Assembly: GCA_964035795.1 (NCBI GenBank)
Contig: OZ038323.1
Location: forward strand, 5,263,561-5,327,560
From: Pterobdella sp. o SKG-2022
Taxonomy: Eukaryota > Annelida > Clitellata > Hirudinida > Piscicolidae
DNA: 64,000 nt
Direction of reading: 5' to 3'
Part shown: piece by piece, positions 37,595-48,299 of the stretch
Position numbering within the stretch: position 1 is the stretch's first letter
Layout: each line of letters opens with the position of its first letter
Notes under the pieces: model-generated
The model's input: the letters and a program-made list of their open reading frames with translations, nothing else
Told to the model about the DNA's origin: nothing
The model's database searches: none
Program-made: the position numbers and the translations under genes

Positions 37595-38056
37595 TTATTG
37601 CATTAATCAAGTTAATTGTCCAAAAAAAAAATTTAATTGTTTTATTTCAAAACTTTTTGCCTAAATTTTCCATAACGACTTTTGTCATGTCTTCCACATG
37701 AAATTTTTCGCTTCAATTTTCTAACTTAAAATATGATCTTTTTTCATGTCCATTACTGTCAATTTGATGTCATAATCGAACTTCCTTCAATTTTGTTCAG
37801 TTTTATTTCAAATGAATGTGTATCATGTTTTTATCACTAATTGACAATTGTTCAACTAAAACTACAATGAGGAATTTTTTAGAAAACTAGTTGTGTCATG
37901 TCAGATTCATTTTAACCTTTTAAGGTTCATCTTTGATTCAATTAATCGGTTTTTTGTAGAAAAAACTTTTACAAAACAAAGATTTGTATCGAATGTAAAG
38001 TTTTCGAAACGCTTAATTAGAATCTTCTAAACTAAACAATAAAGGCATTTTTTTTT
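37595..38056. other. 3' flank of B1
   Basis: AT-rich; no coding signal up to the SINE. Confidence 0.5.
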
Positions 38057-38215
38057 AGATCGACTTTCAGTCGCCCCATATTGGGGTTTCGTTAGCTTAA
38101 CAGATGATTCACAGGACGCTACTCCTTATGTGTATAATTGTCGGCCCGCGCGGGATTGAACCCGGTTACTTCAGATAACTAGTCTAACGCTCTACCAGCT
38201 GAGCTACGCGGACTG
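38057..38215 (-). mobile_element. tRNA-derived SINE with target-site duplication
   Basis: On the minus strand the head GTCCGCGTAGCTCAGCTGG (A box) and GGGTTCAATCCC (B box) is followed by a body with GGAGTAGCGTCCTGTGA and GGGGCGAC, then a poly-A tail (poly-T at 38049-38056 on the plus strand). The 9-bp direct repeat TAAAGGCAT flanks it at 38040-38048 and 38218-38226. The T stem does not pair as in a functional tRNA. Confidence 0.88.
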
Positions 38216-38537
38216 ACTAAAGGCATAAAAAAACATTAAATTTAAATTTCTTTTGAAACAAAATTATTGTATGTGAAGATATCTAAGTTTTAATAAAAAA
38301 GTCGAAAATTTACAATAGATTTATGCCTGTTCGATTTTAAATAGTTCCTATTTAAAAATATTTAAATATTTTTTTTGGAATAGAGTGAAATTTTTTTTTG
38401 AAGAGCTATAAACATTTAAAGTATTAGTAGGACTTCTTATAATATTATTAGATTCAGTCATCACAACTAAAACTCATGGTAAACTAGTTTTACAAAAAAA
38501 AATTTAAAATTGTAATTTGATTTTTTTTTAATAACAG

Positions 38538-38631
38538 AATTTTTTAATCTTGAAATTTTCAAAGAAGTTTTTCCGAGCAGTGAAGTAGTGCAAGTTAATA
38601 AAGCAATGAATGGCAGAATGCAAGTCGGAAA
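38538..38631 (+). pseudogene. Degenerate half-lectin exon upstream of A2
   Basis: An acceptor-like AACAG precedes a reading that matches the first SUEL half (NGRMQVGK end), but the conserved cysteines are lost and the donor is GC. It is probably a dead alternative cassette of A2. No promoter box or signal exon was found for it. Confidence 0.6.
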
Positions 38632-38777
38632 GCATGCAGTGGGTTGCTTAATATAAAAATTCATTAAATTATTTTTGTTTTAAATCGACATATTTTCGAT
38701 TTTTTAAAAATATTATTCTTTAAGCAATGAAATCAGTTTCAAAAAAGTGATTTTCGAAAATTATTAGATTAAATTTG

Positions 38778-38794
38778 ATTTGAGAAGATCCCTT
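38778..38794 (+). promoter_or_regulatory. Promoter box of A2
   Basis: ATTTGAGAAGATCCCTT; 68 bp before the ATG. Confidence 0.8.
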
Positions 38795-38862
38795 GAGTTT
38801 TTCCTATATTTCTTGGAAAAAAAGTGATTAAAATTTTCTAAACTTTTATTGAAAGTTGAAAA

Positions 38863-40647
38863 ATGGAGATTTTGCTCAAAGTTTTTTTTTTGATACAAAT
38901 TTTTTATTTATCAACTTTTTTTGGACAAAATGGTAATCTTGAAAAAATGAAACGCAAAATTAACCATAAAAATAAATTTTAAAAAAATTATTGCAGTGGT
39001 TGAAAAAGAATTTTGCATATCTGAGACATTTAAAGCATCGTGCTTAATTGATGAAGTAATTGTGATCAATAACGCAAAATATGGTAGAACTAACATTGGA
39101 AAGTTAGTTTTCACAATATTTACTTAGAGCATATGCAACCGTAAAATTCTATTTTAAAAAGTAGTTATTTATTTAACTTTTATATTATTTTGAGATGTAT
39201 TTCAGAAGAAGAAATAGAATCTTTCGAAGAAAAAAAAAAAAATATAAAATATTTTGGCTGTTTTAAAAGTGTGACAGAAGAACTAAATGAGAAATGCAAA
39301 TTGAATTCTTCTTGTGAAGTCAAAGTTACAGATTTTGAAAAAAAAAATGATAACTTTTGTCAGCTCGGCTTAAACAAACATCTTGAAGTAAATTATTCAT
39401 GTTTGAAAAGTAAGTGAATATTATTTTTTTCGCAAAAAAATTCATCAGTAATTAATTTAATTTCGCATTACGATAAAGCTTTTAAAGAAAACGAGGATTG
39501 TATGGTTGTCGCTAGAAATGAACCAGTGTATTTAGAGCCAAAACCTATGAAAGGGAATGATAAAAGCAAGTGTTTCAGCGTTGAGAGGCCTCTTCTTATT
39601 GAAACAGTGAAAGGGCAAAAAATTAAATTAACAATCAAACCTTTGTACACTTTGAAAAAGAACAAAGGAAATTTTGAGTTTCCTAAAAAAGCCATATTGG
39701 GTTATGTTGTTGGGAACGAAAAATCAATTTTTAACGTGTCAAGTAGCGATGATTTGTTTGAAGTTTATTCTGAAAAAATAAAAATTACGCACATCACGAA
39801 AACAATAGAAACAAAAGATCACCGCTTAAATATGTACTTCACACAACTCAAGAATGAATTTGATTTTCTAATTGGAGTAGAAGGTATAAATCCTTAAAAT
39901 TAGTATGGGTATGTATAATGCAAATTTTTTCAGCTGACGGATGTTCGGACATAATTCCTCATGAAGACTGGTGGATGAAGAGAGACAATGATGACCTAGT
40001 GGTCGGATGTTACTCTTCGCAACAAAAGTGGTATCTGAGATGCCAGAATCGACAATGGAAAGGAGTTCTTGGAAACTGTTCAATGTTTCGTGGCAATAAA
40101 AGTTTGATTTTATGATTTATTTTATTCCACTATCAATTATCAGCTCTTGCAGACATTGATTTAGAAGATCATTACTTTGATCAAAAGAACCAGGTGGAAG
40201 AATCTGACAATTTTATGACCAAGTATAAAAGTAATGAATTAATGTCTTACTTCAATCAAAAACGTGATTAATTTTTATAACAATATCAGCTTTGGTCCTA
40301 GTCTGCATCTGTGGTTTCGGAGTGATAGTGTGTGTGCTGATTTTATGCTTAGGAGCCATTTGTCTTAAAAGGTACTTCTGTTTTTCATACTTTGTTTTGT
40401 GCTGAATGTTACTTTTTTGCAATACTTTTTAAACTTTGAAAGCTACAGCAAGAAAGATAGTATTAAGAACCTTAGCTACAATAGCATGCCTATTTACCAA
40501 CAACATCAGCAACAACTTGCTATGATGACCTTTCGACAACAGCAACAAGCACAAGAACAAAGAATGGATTATTCGGCCTGTGAAGAAGATAGATATCAAG
40601 TGCTGGACCAAAATGAAGTGGCCAAACAAGAAGCTCTTATTGCTTAG
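38863..40647 (+). CDS. A2: SUEL lectin / CUB-like / sushi-like transmembrane receptor
   Basis: Exons: signal 38863-38932, lectin half one 38997-39102 (KYGRTNIGK), half two 39195-39409, CUB-like 39479-39883, sushi-like 39934-40101, stalk 40153-40230, membrane helix 40290-40371, tail 40443-40647. All joins are in the same phases as in A1. The CUB-like domain is the odd one: the third and fourth Cys found in every other A gene are both missing (KKAILGY and SSDDLF replace the Cys-bearing positions). The tail has YNSM, and its middle is KKDSIKNLSY. AATAAA near 41001. Confidence 0.88.
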
Positions 40648-41093
40648 TCTGTTCCATAAACAGTATTCTTATTCCATGTGTAAGCATTTCTATGAACCTG
40701 TAGAAATATTTAAACCTTTCCAAGCTCAAATCTGCTCATGTTTTATAACGAGATAATTAAATCCTACCAGAGATTGTTTTCTGTATCATATAACTTAAAT
40801 ATGCATTTAAATTCATTGAAATCTTTGTTTCTTAAAGCTATTATTGCTTAAAAATGTTTCTTGTTATTATATTTTTAATATTTTTAGAAAAGATAAAAGT
40901 TTCATTTCAATTGTTTTTTTATCTTTATATCGAATGTATTTTGTCGAAACATTGTTGTAAGAACCTTTCTTTTAACGGAGTTGTGCAGAACTTACTTTGA
41001 AATAAATTTTTTTCATATGAAAATTTTCTATTATTTCATTTTATATAAAAAATTTCTATTTAGCTATTTTTTTATTCAAATTTTTTATCCAAC

Positions 41094-41110
41094 ATTTGAA
41101 ATGGTCCCTT
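41094..41110 (+). promoter_or_regulatory. Promoter box of A3 cassette i
   Basis: ATTTGAAATGGTCCCTT followed by CATTTATATATG; 84 bp before the ATG. Confidence 0.82.
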
Positions 41111-41194
41111 AAATATCATTTATATATGCAGATATTGAGTTTTTATTATTTAATTCTAAGTTTTGTTTTAAAATTAATATCTACATTTAAAACA

Positions 41195-41420
41195 ATGAAC
41201 TTAAAAGTTAGAACGATTTTGTATATTTGGTCTATTGTATTAAGCTGCTACGCAAATGAAGGTTAGTTTTAAAAAAGCATCTTTGTGAAATTGAACCGTA
41301 TATGAAATTCATAGAAAAGAAAAAAGAGTTTTGCATTTCTGAAACTTTCAAGGCGAGTTGTTCGAACAACGAAGTGATTGTGATCAATGATGCCAAGTAT
41401 GGCAGGATGAGCGTCGGAAA
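41195..41420 (+). CDS. A3 alternative cassette i: signal exon plus lectin half one
   Basis: Signal exon 41195-41261 (leader ending CYANE, phase 1) and half-lectin exon 41315-41420 ending at GTAAGA in the phase required by the shared exon at 42281. The lectin half is almost identical in DNA to those of A1, A4 and A5-i. Both cassettes end in compatible phase and each begins with its own ATG, so they are alternatives rather than successive exons. Confidence 0.8.
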
Positions 41421-41554
41421 GTAAGAATAGGTTTTAATTTTTTTTAAATTTTGTGATAAAATAAATTCATTTAACTTAAATACAATCATAAAACCGATTT
41501 CTATCGTGATAAGAAAAAAAAAAAGTAAAATTTTTCAAAAATTAAAATAATGAG

Positions 41555-41571
41555 TTTTGAGGTGGTCCCCA
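41555..41571 (+). promoter_or_regulatory. Promoter box of A3 cassette ii
   Basis: TTTTGAGGTGGTCCCCA; 54 bp before the ATG. Confidence 0.75.
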
Positions 41572-41625
41572 GATAAAATTTAATAAATGTTATGAGCTAC
41601 TGAATTTCTCAAAAAAATTTTACTT

Positions 41626-43901
41626 ATGGGTTATTTGAAGCTTCTTTTTACGTTTCTATCAATATTTCAATTTTCTATATGCGGTGAGTTTTATTAAAAA
41701 ACAATCAAATAAAAAAAATTAAAATAACGTTTCATTAAAAGCTGAAACTAAGGAATTCTGCAATTCTGAAAACTTCAAAGCGAGTTGTTCGAACAATGAA
41801 AAAATTTTGATCAATACTGCCAAGTATGGCAGAATGCGCGTGGGAAAGTTAGAAATAAATTTATCATTGTTTTCAAAATAACTAAATTTGCAAAATTAAT
41901 ATTAATAGTAGAAAGATAAGAAACAAAATTAATATTCCTTTTTTGCCTCTTTAAAACCCAAAAATTTAATTGTAGCATACTTAAAATAAATTTGATATCG
42001 TTTGAAATTTCTTATACTAAGCTTTTTGATAAAAATTAGGAAAGTCCGATTTATCTCATAAAAGTAATAGTCGTTTAATTTGTAAGTTTTTATCTTCTAC
42101 TAAGAAAAAGTTAACCTTTGAAAAACCTAAAAAAAAAAAGAAAATTTACTTTTAAGCCTAATTTAGGAGTAAATGTAAAAAAAATTATTCATAAAAATGA
42201 ATGCATAATTTTCATCATGATTTCAAAAATATATTTTTTTACGGATTTTTCTGAATGAATCAAAATAAAATTTGTAACAGGTGCATAAAAGAAAAAGAGT
42301 TGATTGACTTGGGACCATTGAAGAATGATCCGAGGTATTTGGGATGTTCAAAAGATGTTTCCAAAGAACTGCAAAAATTTTGTAATAAGAAACCAAAATG
42401 TGAAATGAAAGTGACAGATTTAGAAAAAGAAAGTGACGACTTTTGCTTGACTGGGTTGAATAAACATTTAAAAGTCTCATATTCTTGCTTAAAAAGTAGT
42501 ACAATTAAATAGATTTTCTAAATTAATTGAATAAGATTTTTTTTACAGTTTTTAAAAATGATGTGAGTTGCAGAATGTTGGTTCAAGACGAAGCAGTGTA
42601 TATTGATTATCAATCATCGTTTGATGAAGATTCATTGGGAAAAAAGGACTGCTTCACTGAACACAAGCCACTGGTGATTGAGGTTTTAAAAGGCAAAAGG
42701 ATCAAACTAACGATGGTTGAACTTGGTCCATCTAATGATGGTGATCTTAAAAATACGTATTCAAAAAAGATTTGCACAGGCAAACTAGGACATATTTTTG
42801 ACGGAAAAAAACCGTCTTCTAATGCCACTGTTTGCAGCAATGCTTTCGATGTTCACATAGAAACAACTCGCAAAGATAAAATTTCTAGTGTTTATGAATC
42901 TGTTGAAAATCGTTTGAACTTGTACTTTTCGAGTTATCGAAAATCTTCTGATGTTTTGATAAAAGTTGAAGGTATGTTTTTAAAAACCAGAAGGCCTTAT
43001 TAAAACCATCTAATTAATAAACTTTTCAGCTGAAGGATGTTCGGACATCATTCCTCACGAAGACTGGTGGATGAAGCGAGACAATGATGACCTAGTGGTC
43101 GGATGTTACTCTTCGCAACAAAAGTGGTATCTGAGATGCCAGAATCGACAATGGAAAGGAGTTCTTGGAAACTGCTCAATGTTTCGTGACAATATAAGTT
43201 TGTTGTTATTTTACACAACTGTTCAAAGGTGTGTTTACATACGAACTATTCCATTTTTATAAAAATTCATTATTAGCCTGATGAATGTTTTTTAGCAAAT
43301 CGAGGCATTTTTTACATTAACTACTTTGTAAACTGTTTTAAATTTTATCATTTTTTTGTTAGCTTATAACTTTATAAATGTTTGGATTTCATATTATTAA
43401 TAATTTGATCATTGCGGGAGGATTTTTACAGACATTGTTTTGGAAGATCATCATTTTGATCAAGATAACCAGTTTGAAGAAACTGACAATTTCATAGAAA
43501 AATATAAAAGTAAGAAAATATTTTTTCTATTTAAATACACAATTAAACACTAAACCAATATCAGCTTTGGTCCTAGTGAGCATCTGTGGTTTTGGAGTGA
43601 TAGTGTGTGTGCTGATTTTGTGCTTAGGAGCCATTTGTCTCAAAAGGTACTTGTGTCTTTCATGCTACTCTTTTGTAACACTTTTAAACTTTCAAGTTAC
43701 AGCAAGAAAGAGATGAAGAAGAACCTCAACTACAATAACATGCCTATTTACCAACAACATCAGCAACAAGTTGCTATGATGACCTTTCGACAACAGCAAC
43801 AAGCACACGAACAAAGAATGGATTATTCGGCCTGTGAAGAAGATAGATATCAAGTGCTGGACCAAGACGAAGTGGCCAAACAAGAAGCTCTTATTGCTTA
43901 A
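41626..43901 (+). CDS. A3: SUEL lectin / CUB-like / sushi-like receptor (cassette ii plus shared body)
   Basis: Cassette ii: signal 41626-41683 and half-lectin 41742-41847, with a more divergent lectin half (NNEKILINTAKYGRMRVGK). Shared body: half two 42281-42495, CUB-like 42549-42971 (four Cys), sushi-like 43030-43197, stalk 43432-43509, membrane helix 43565-43646, tail 43697-43901. The body is closest to A5, especially the CUB-like exon, indicating an A3/A5 duplication. The intron before the stalk exon is the longest in the A family (about 230 bp). AATAAA near 43982. Confidence 0.88.
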
Positions 43902-44207
43902 ATTGTTCTTAATTTATGCGTTAGAATGTCTACGAACTTGTAAGAATAATTGAACCTTTTTAAATTTTCGTGATTTGAGAAAATAAATTTGTTTCTATTT
44001 ACTGATATTTAACAATGAGACAACTTAAGTTTTGTAAAAATCAAACCTGCTTGTAATGTGTTGAAACTTTAGCTTATTAGAATAAACGAAAAAATTTTTT
44101 ATAATCAAATCATTTCTTCATGGAATTAAAGAAATATTATTTAAAAAATTCCACTTCATGAGTTTGTGGTGTAATTTATATTTTTGTAGTTTTTTCAACA
44201 AATCTAT

Positions 44208-44224
44208 TTTTGAAATAATCCCTT
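44208..44224 (+). promoter_or_regulatory. Promoter box of B2-V1
   Basis: TTTTGAAATAATCCCTT; 49 bp before the ATG. Confidence 0.82.
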
Positions 44225-44273
44225 GAAATTTCAAATAAGCATTCAAACGCTTAGAGATTTCATTGATTATAAA

Positions 44274-44691
44274 ATGAATTTATTTATACAAGTTTTTCTT
44301 TTTTTGGATTTTCAATTTGTTTTTTTGAAAGCTGGTTAGTTTAATATTTCGAAGCAAATTCAAATTAATATAAATTTTTGTTTAACAGAAGAGTACTGCA
44401 TAAATGAAACTTTTCAACCGACTTGTGGCGGAAACCAAGTGATTGTATTGAAGCATGCTCACTACGGAAGAAAGAATATAGAACGTTGTTTGAAAACTGA
44501 CGCTTCTCATAGGCATCTTTACAAGTCGGATCCTGGTTTTGTAGACTGCTATGCTGACGTTACAAGAAGCATTGAATGTTTATGTGCTGGTAAAAAAAGT
44601 TGTAAAATAGCAGTTGCTGGAATCGAAGCTAAAACCAACTGTAACCCTCTTTTCAGGTTCTACCTTGAAGCTAAGTTCTCTTGTGCTAACT
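44274..44691 (+). CDS. B2-V1: variable first unit with intron after the signal peptide
   Basis: Unlike the other B variable exons, it is split: signal exon 44274-44334 (phase-1 donor GTTAGT) and a lectin exon 44389-44691 with the whole SUEL domain uninterrupted (EEYCINETFQPTC, HYGRKNIERC, DCYADVTRSIECLCAGKKSC). It ends at GTGAGA in phase 1, fitting the constant exon at 48300. This gene structure is intermediate between A genes and B variable exons. Confidence 0.85.
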
Positions 44692-44857
44692 GTGAGAATT
44701 ACATATTTTGTACTTTTTATAAGATACTTTTGAAAATTTTCAAAATTTCGTTCATATATTTTCAAAATCATCAAAATGGAGTAAAATCACAAATAAATAA
44801 GTCTAATTTCAAATTCTTCGAATTTATGAGAATTTGCTGTCAAAATAATTTTTAAGC

Positions 44858-44874
44858 TTTTGATTCAACCCCTT
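44858..44874 (+). promoter_or_regulatory. Promoter box of B2-V2
   Basis: TTTTGATTCAACCCCTT, followed by TATATTTAGTATAATA; 101 bp before the chosen ATG. Confidence 0.78.
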
Positions 44875-44975
44875 TATATTTAGTATAATAATCCAAGTTT
44901 AAATCAGCTTTAAGATGTGTGCTAAATTATTATTCGAAACTTGTGTTATTTATTAGTTCAATTGAAAAAAAAATC

Positions 44976-45336
44976 ATGATTTTGACATTATCCGGGATTA
45001 TGTTAGTTTTGTTTTTTTTGAATGAAAGCTCGGGTAAAGAGTATTGTACCTCAGAATCATTCAAACCTGTTTGCTCACAAAACGAGATGATTTCAATCCA
45101 AAAAGCTCATTATGGACGAAAGAAAATAGGGAAATGTATAAATGAAAAACACTTGGATGAATATCTAATGAAGAAACCGGGATATATTAATTGTTACTCT
45201 GATGTACGAGATATGATTGAACTTCAATGCGCTGGAAAAGAAAGCTGTGACGTTACAGTTTCAAAGATTAATGCAAAAACCAGTTGCAATGAGGATTTCA
45301 AATTCTATCTAGAAGCTGAGTTTTCTTGTATGAAAG
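44976..45336 (+). CDS. B2-V2: variable first exon, signal plus SUEL domain
   Basis: Start at 44976 because the hydrophobic core (GIMLVLFFLN) follows it. The SUEL domain has KEYCTSESFKPVC, HYGRKKIGKC, DEYLMKKPGYINCYSDVRD, ELQCAGKESC and LEAEFSCMK. Phase-1 donor GTAGTT. No clear counterpart in B1 or B3 beyond general family similarity. Confidence 0.85.
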
Positions 45337-45529
45337 GTAGTTTGTCTTCATTTCAAACATGAACCATTCAATTAAAAATCCAAATAATCACAAAATATAG
45401 ATATATACTCTAAAAATTTAGAGCTTTTTATTAAGAAAAATTTCAAAAAAAGGTAAAGGTGAAAATTTATATTTTGTAATTTGATTTGAAAATTAGAATA
45501 GAATTGAAAATTTTTTGAAATTTTCATCA

Positions 45530-45546
45530 ACATGAAACGACCCCTC
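45530..45546 (+). promoter_or_regulatory. Promoter box of B2-V3
   Basis: ACATGAAACGACCCCTC; 60 bp before the ATG. Confidence 0.75.
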
Positions 45547-45606
45547 AACAAGTCTGTATAAGTATTCTGCATTTTAAAATCTTATTTGAATTACATATAT
45601 TAAAAG

Positions 45607-45967
45607 ATGTTGTTAATAATAATATTTATTATGTTATTTTATTTGAACCTGAATGTTCATTGTGAAGAATTTTGCATTTATGATACTTTCAAAACTCATT
45701 GTGAACAAAATGAAGTAGTATTTATTGAAGAAGCGGTTTATGGCAGAGAAAAATATGGAAAATGTATCTTAATTGAAGACGAACCAGATGAGTTTATAAG
45801 ACAAAGAAAAGGATTTATCGGATGTTTTTCCGACGTAAAACACATCATTGAACCTCGATGTGCTGGTAGACAAAGCTGTGAATTAATCGTTTCTAAAATA
45901 CAAGTAGAAACCAATTGTTCCAAGTCTTTACTCAAATATCTAAATGTAGATTACTCGTGTCTCAGAG
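45607..45967 (+). CDS. B2-V3: variable first exon, signal plus SUEL domain
   Basis: Leader of Leu/Ile/Phe, then a SUEL domain with EEFCIYDTFKTHC, VYGREKYGKC, EDEPDEFIRQRKGFIGCFSDVKHIIEPRC (shown in part), CAGRQSC and LNVDYSCLR. Phase-1 donor GTTTGC at 45968. Confidence 0.86.
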
Positions 45968-45993
45968 GTTTGCTTGTTTCATTTTATCGCCTA

Positions 45994-46010
45994 TTTTGAG
46001 CTGGTCCCAG
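45994..46010 (+). promoter_or_regulatory. Promoter box of B2-V4
   Basis: TTTTGAGCTGGTCCCAG, only 26 bp after the B2-V3 donor. Confidence 0.65.
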
Positions 46011-46164
46011 TCTTTGAAATTTAAATATGTTAGTTGAAAAATAATTCAAATTATATACATATTGAGTTTTTTGAAATCAAGCACATAAATTAATTATTAT
46101 CGTGCAACAAATTGATTCACTTGAAAAAAGTTATTTGCTTATTCGTCCTTGTTTTGTCTTATAG

Positions 46165-46470
46165 TTTAGAGGAAGAGTTTTTTAGTTCAGAAAAGCTTAG
46201 TCCAATTTGTTCAAGCAATAAAATTCTTTTGATAAATAAAGCCATTTTTGGAAAAAAGTCATATGGAAAATGTATAAAAGAAGAAGGTTAAAATGGAGAT
46301 ACTTTAGGAAAGATTTCAGGATACATCAACTGTTACACTGATGTTAGGCATATTCTGGAACCTCAATGCGCTGGCAAACAAAGATGCGAAATAATTGTGT
46401 CAACAATCAATGTAGGAACAAATTGAAATAAAGCTTTTAGCTTCCATTTGAAATATTTATATTTCGAAAG
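46165..46470 (+). pseudogene. B2-V4: broken variable exon
   Basis: No start codon or leader. The lectin reading is interrupted by TAA at 46289-46291, and a Cys codon has become TGA near 46423. The closest relative is the next exon, B2-V5 (YINCYTDVRHILEPQCAGK shared). Confidence 0.85.
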
Positions 46471-46541
46471 GTGTATTGAAAAAAAAGTCAATTATTTATT
46501 CGAAAATTATTTAATAAAATTAAAAGTCGTTCCAAACGTTG

Positions 46542-46558
46542 ATTTGAGACAACCCCTA
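46542..46558 (+). promoter_or_regulatory. Promoter box of B2-V5
   Basis: ATTTGAGACAACCCCTA; 62 bp before the ATG. Confidence 0.78.
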
Positions 46559-46620
46559 TGTTTTGTATTAATATTTCCAAAAGAAACTAAAAGAGTTATT
46601 AAGTTTAATATTAAAAACGT

Positions 46621-47009
46621 TATGGCTAAAAGTATTTTGCAAAAAATGATTCATTTTGATAAATTATTTTATTTCTTTGTCCTTGTTTTCCGTTTTAGCT
46701 TTGAAGAAGAATTTTGTGTTTCGGAAACGTTTAAACCAGCTTGTTTGAACAATGAAATATTGTTTATAACGGATGCTATCTACGGTCGAAAAAATTTTGG
46801 AAAATGCATAAGAGAAAAAAGTGAAAACAAAGAAGCTTTAAGCAAGATTTCAGGATACATCAACTGTTACACTGATGTTAGGCATATTCTGGAACCTCAA
46901 TGCGCTGGCAAACAAAGCTGCGGAATAATTGTGTCGAAGATCAATGCTGAAACAAACTGCAACGATGCTTTTAGATTCCATTTAGAAGTTGATTATTCGT
47001 GTATCAGAG
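46621..47009 (+). CDS. B2-V5: variable first exon, signal plus SUEL domain
   Basis: ATG at 46621 follows the promoter box; a longer open frame upstream of it is accidental. The leader is longer than usual (about 30 residues, core LFYFFVLVFRF). The SUEL domain has EEFCVSETFKPAC, IYGRKNFGKC, CAGKQSC and LEVDYSCIR. Phase-1 donor GTTAGA. Confidence 0.85.
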
Positions 47010-47128
47010 GTTAGAGCTCTCAAACTTTGAAAATGCAATAAACACATACTATTTGAGCTAAGTAGTATTTCATAATAATAAGATCAACAAACTCAAAGTA
47101 TTTATTGAAACGAAGACACTAAGCTTTT

Positions 47129-47184
47129 CGTAAGACTAGCTTACATTATCAAGTAATCTTGATAATGTAAACTAGTCTTACGAA
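47129..47184. repeat. Near-perfect palindrome
   Basis: Arms of about 26 bp, TCGTAAGACTAGCTTACATT against its complement ending GTAAACTAGTCTTACGA, with a short spacer. Next to it, at 47215-47260, is a copy of the CGATAAGT repeat. Confidence 0.8.
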
Positions 47185-47356
47185 ATTTTGGAATACATTT
47201 TTTGAGAAATAAAAGCTAGTATTTTCGATAAGTATAACCATAAAGCGTTAATAAATTGCCATATTTATATTTTAGAAAATTATTTAAAAGTGAAAAAATA
47301 ATTATTTTATTGCCTCTCGTTAAAAGCTTTTTTGAATTTTAAGCAGTTTTTCTCGA

Positions 47357-47373
47357 CTTTGAGATTACCCTTA
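47357..47373 (+). promoter_or_regulatory. Promoter-box remnant at B2-V6
   Basis: CTTTGAGATTACCCTTA lies only about 8 bp before the mature lectin coding sequence, with no room for a leader. Confidence 0.55.
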
Positions 47374-47381
47374 GTAGTTTT

Positions 47382-47688
47382 GGAGAAGAATTTTGTAATT
47401 CGGAAACGTTTAAACCTACCTGTTCAACAAATGAAATCCTGTTGGTCAAGGAAGCCATTTATGGAAGAAAAAAGTTTAGAAAATGTATAAAAGAGAAAAG
47501 TGAAAATATAGAAGTATTAAGCAAGATCTCAGGATATATCAACTGTTACACTGATGTTAGGCATATTCTGGAACCTCAATGCACTGGCAAACAAAACTGC
47601 GAAATAATTGTGTCGAAGATCAATGCTGAAACAAATTGCAACAAAGCTTTCAAACTTTACCTAGAAATTGAGTATGACTGTATAAAAG
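47382..47688 (+). pseudogene. B2-V6: variable exon lacking its signal peptide
   Basis: The SUEL domain (EEFCNSETFKPTC, IYGRKKFRKC, QCTGKQNC) is open to a phase-1 donor GTTAAC, but no ATG or hydrophobic leader precedes it. The promoter-box remnant abuts the coding sequence, so a deletion probably removed TATA, start and leader. No acceptor in the right phase would rescue it as an internal exon. Confidence 0.7.
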
Positions 47689-47699
47689 GTTAACCTTTG

Positions 47700-48290
47700 A
47701 ATAAGAATTTTAACGAAAAAATTTTTTTTCTGTTTTCATGAAGTTTTATCACAGTAAGTTGAATATCTCTCATTTAAATGAAAAAAGTTCAATTACATGA
47801 ATTTAGCTTTGATATCTCTGTTAGTCGGTTCTTAATTTTACATCTAAACAAAGAATCTTGGAGTTTTTAACTTGTACTATACTTTCACATTGAATACATG
47901 TAGAACTAAAAAGATTTCTAAAAAAATATAATGAGACATGTCAATAAAATATGAAGAAACATTTCTAGTAGCTCATTGAGTCGACGCGAGGGATAAATAA
48001 TTAAAATTATTAATCTATTTCTCATACCGAAAAATTTTAAAAAATCATATCAAAGTTTATTTTTTGAAATTATAATTTAAATAAACTCCAATAAAATTTT
48101 TATCATCGTTAAATAAACGTAGTGATATCAAAAACAGTTAATGGTGCTCTTAAATTGTATTTTATCGCTGAAGATTTATGTGATGATGATCTGATTGGAT
48201 ATAAAGTACAATAAATCAAACTATACTGAAACTTTGAATTTAATGAATAACGAACAATGTTGTTAATGCTTATTTACGTTTCTATCAAAT
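47700..48290. other. Intron/spacer between B2 variable and constant regions
   Basis: AT-rich; no lectin exon seen. Ends at the CAAACAG acceptor. Confidence 0.6.
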
Positions 48291-48299
48291 GACAAACAG

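Noticed and set aside
38130..38215. tRNA-Thr(AGT) gene on the minus strand
   Set aside because: The anticodon arm can be drawn, but the T stem lacks pairs, and target-site duplication plus poly-A show retroposition.
46448..46620. Long N-terminal extension of B2-V5
   Set aside because: It starts inside the broken B2-V4 exon and crosses the promoter box; the ATG at 46621 fits the pattern.
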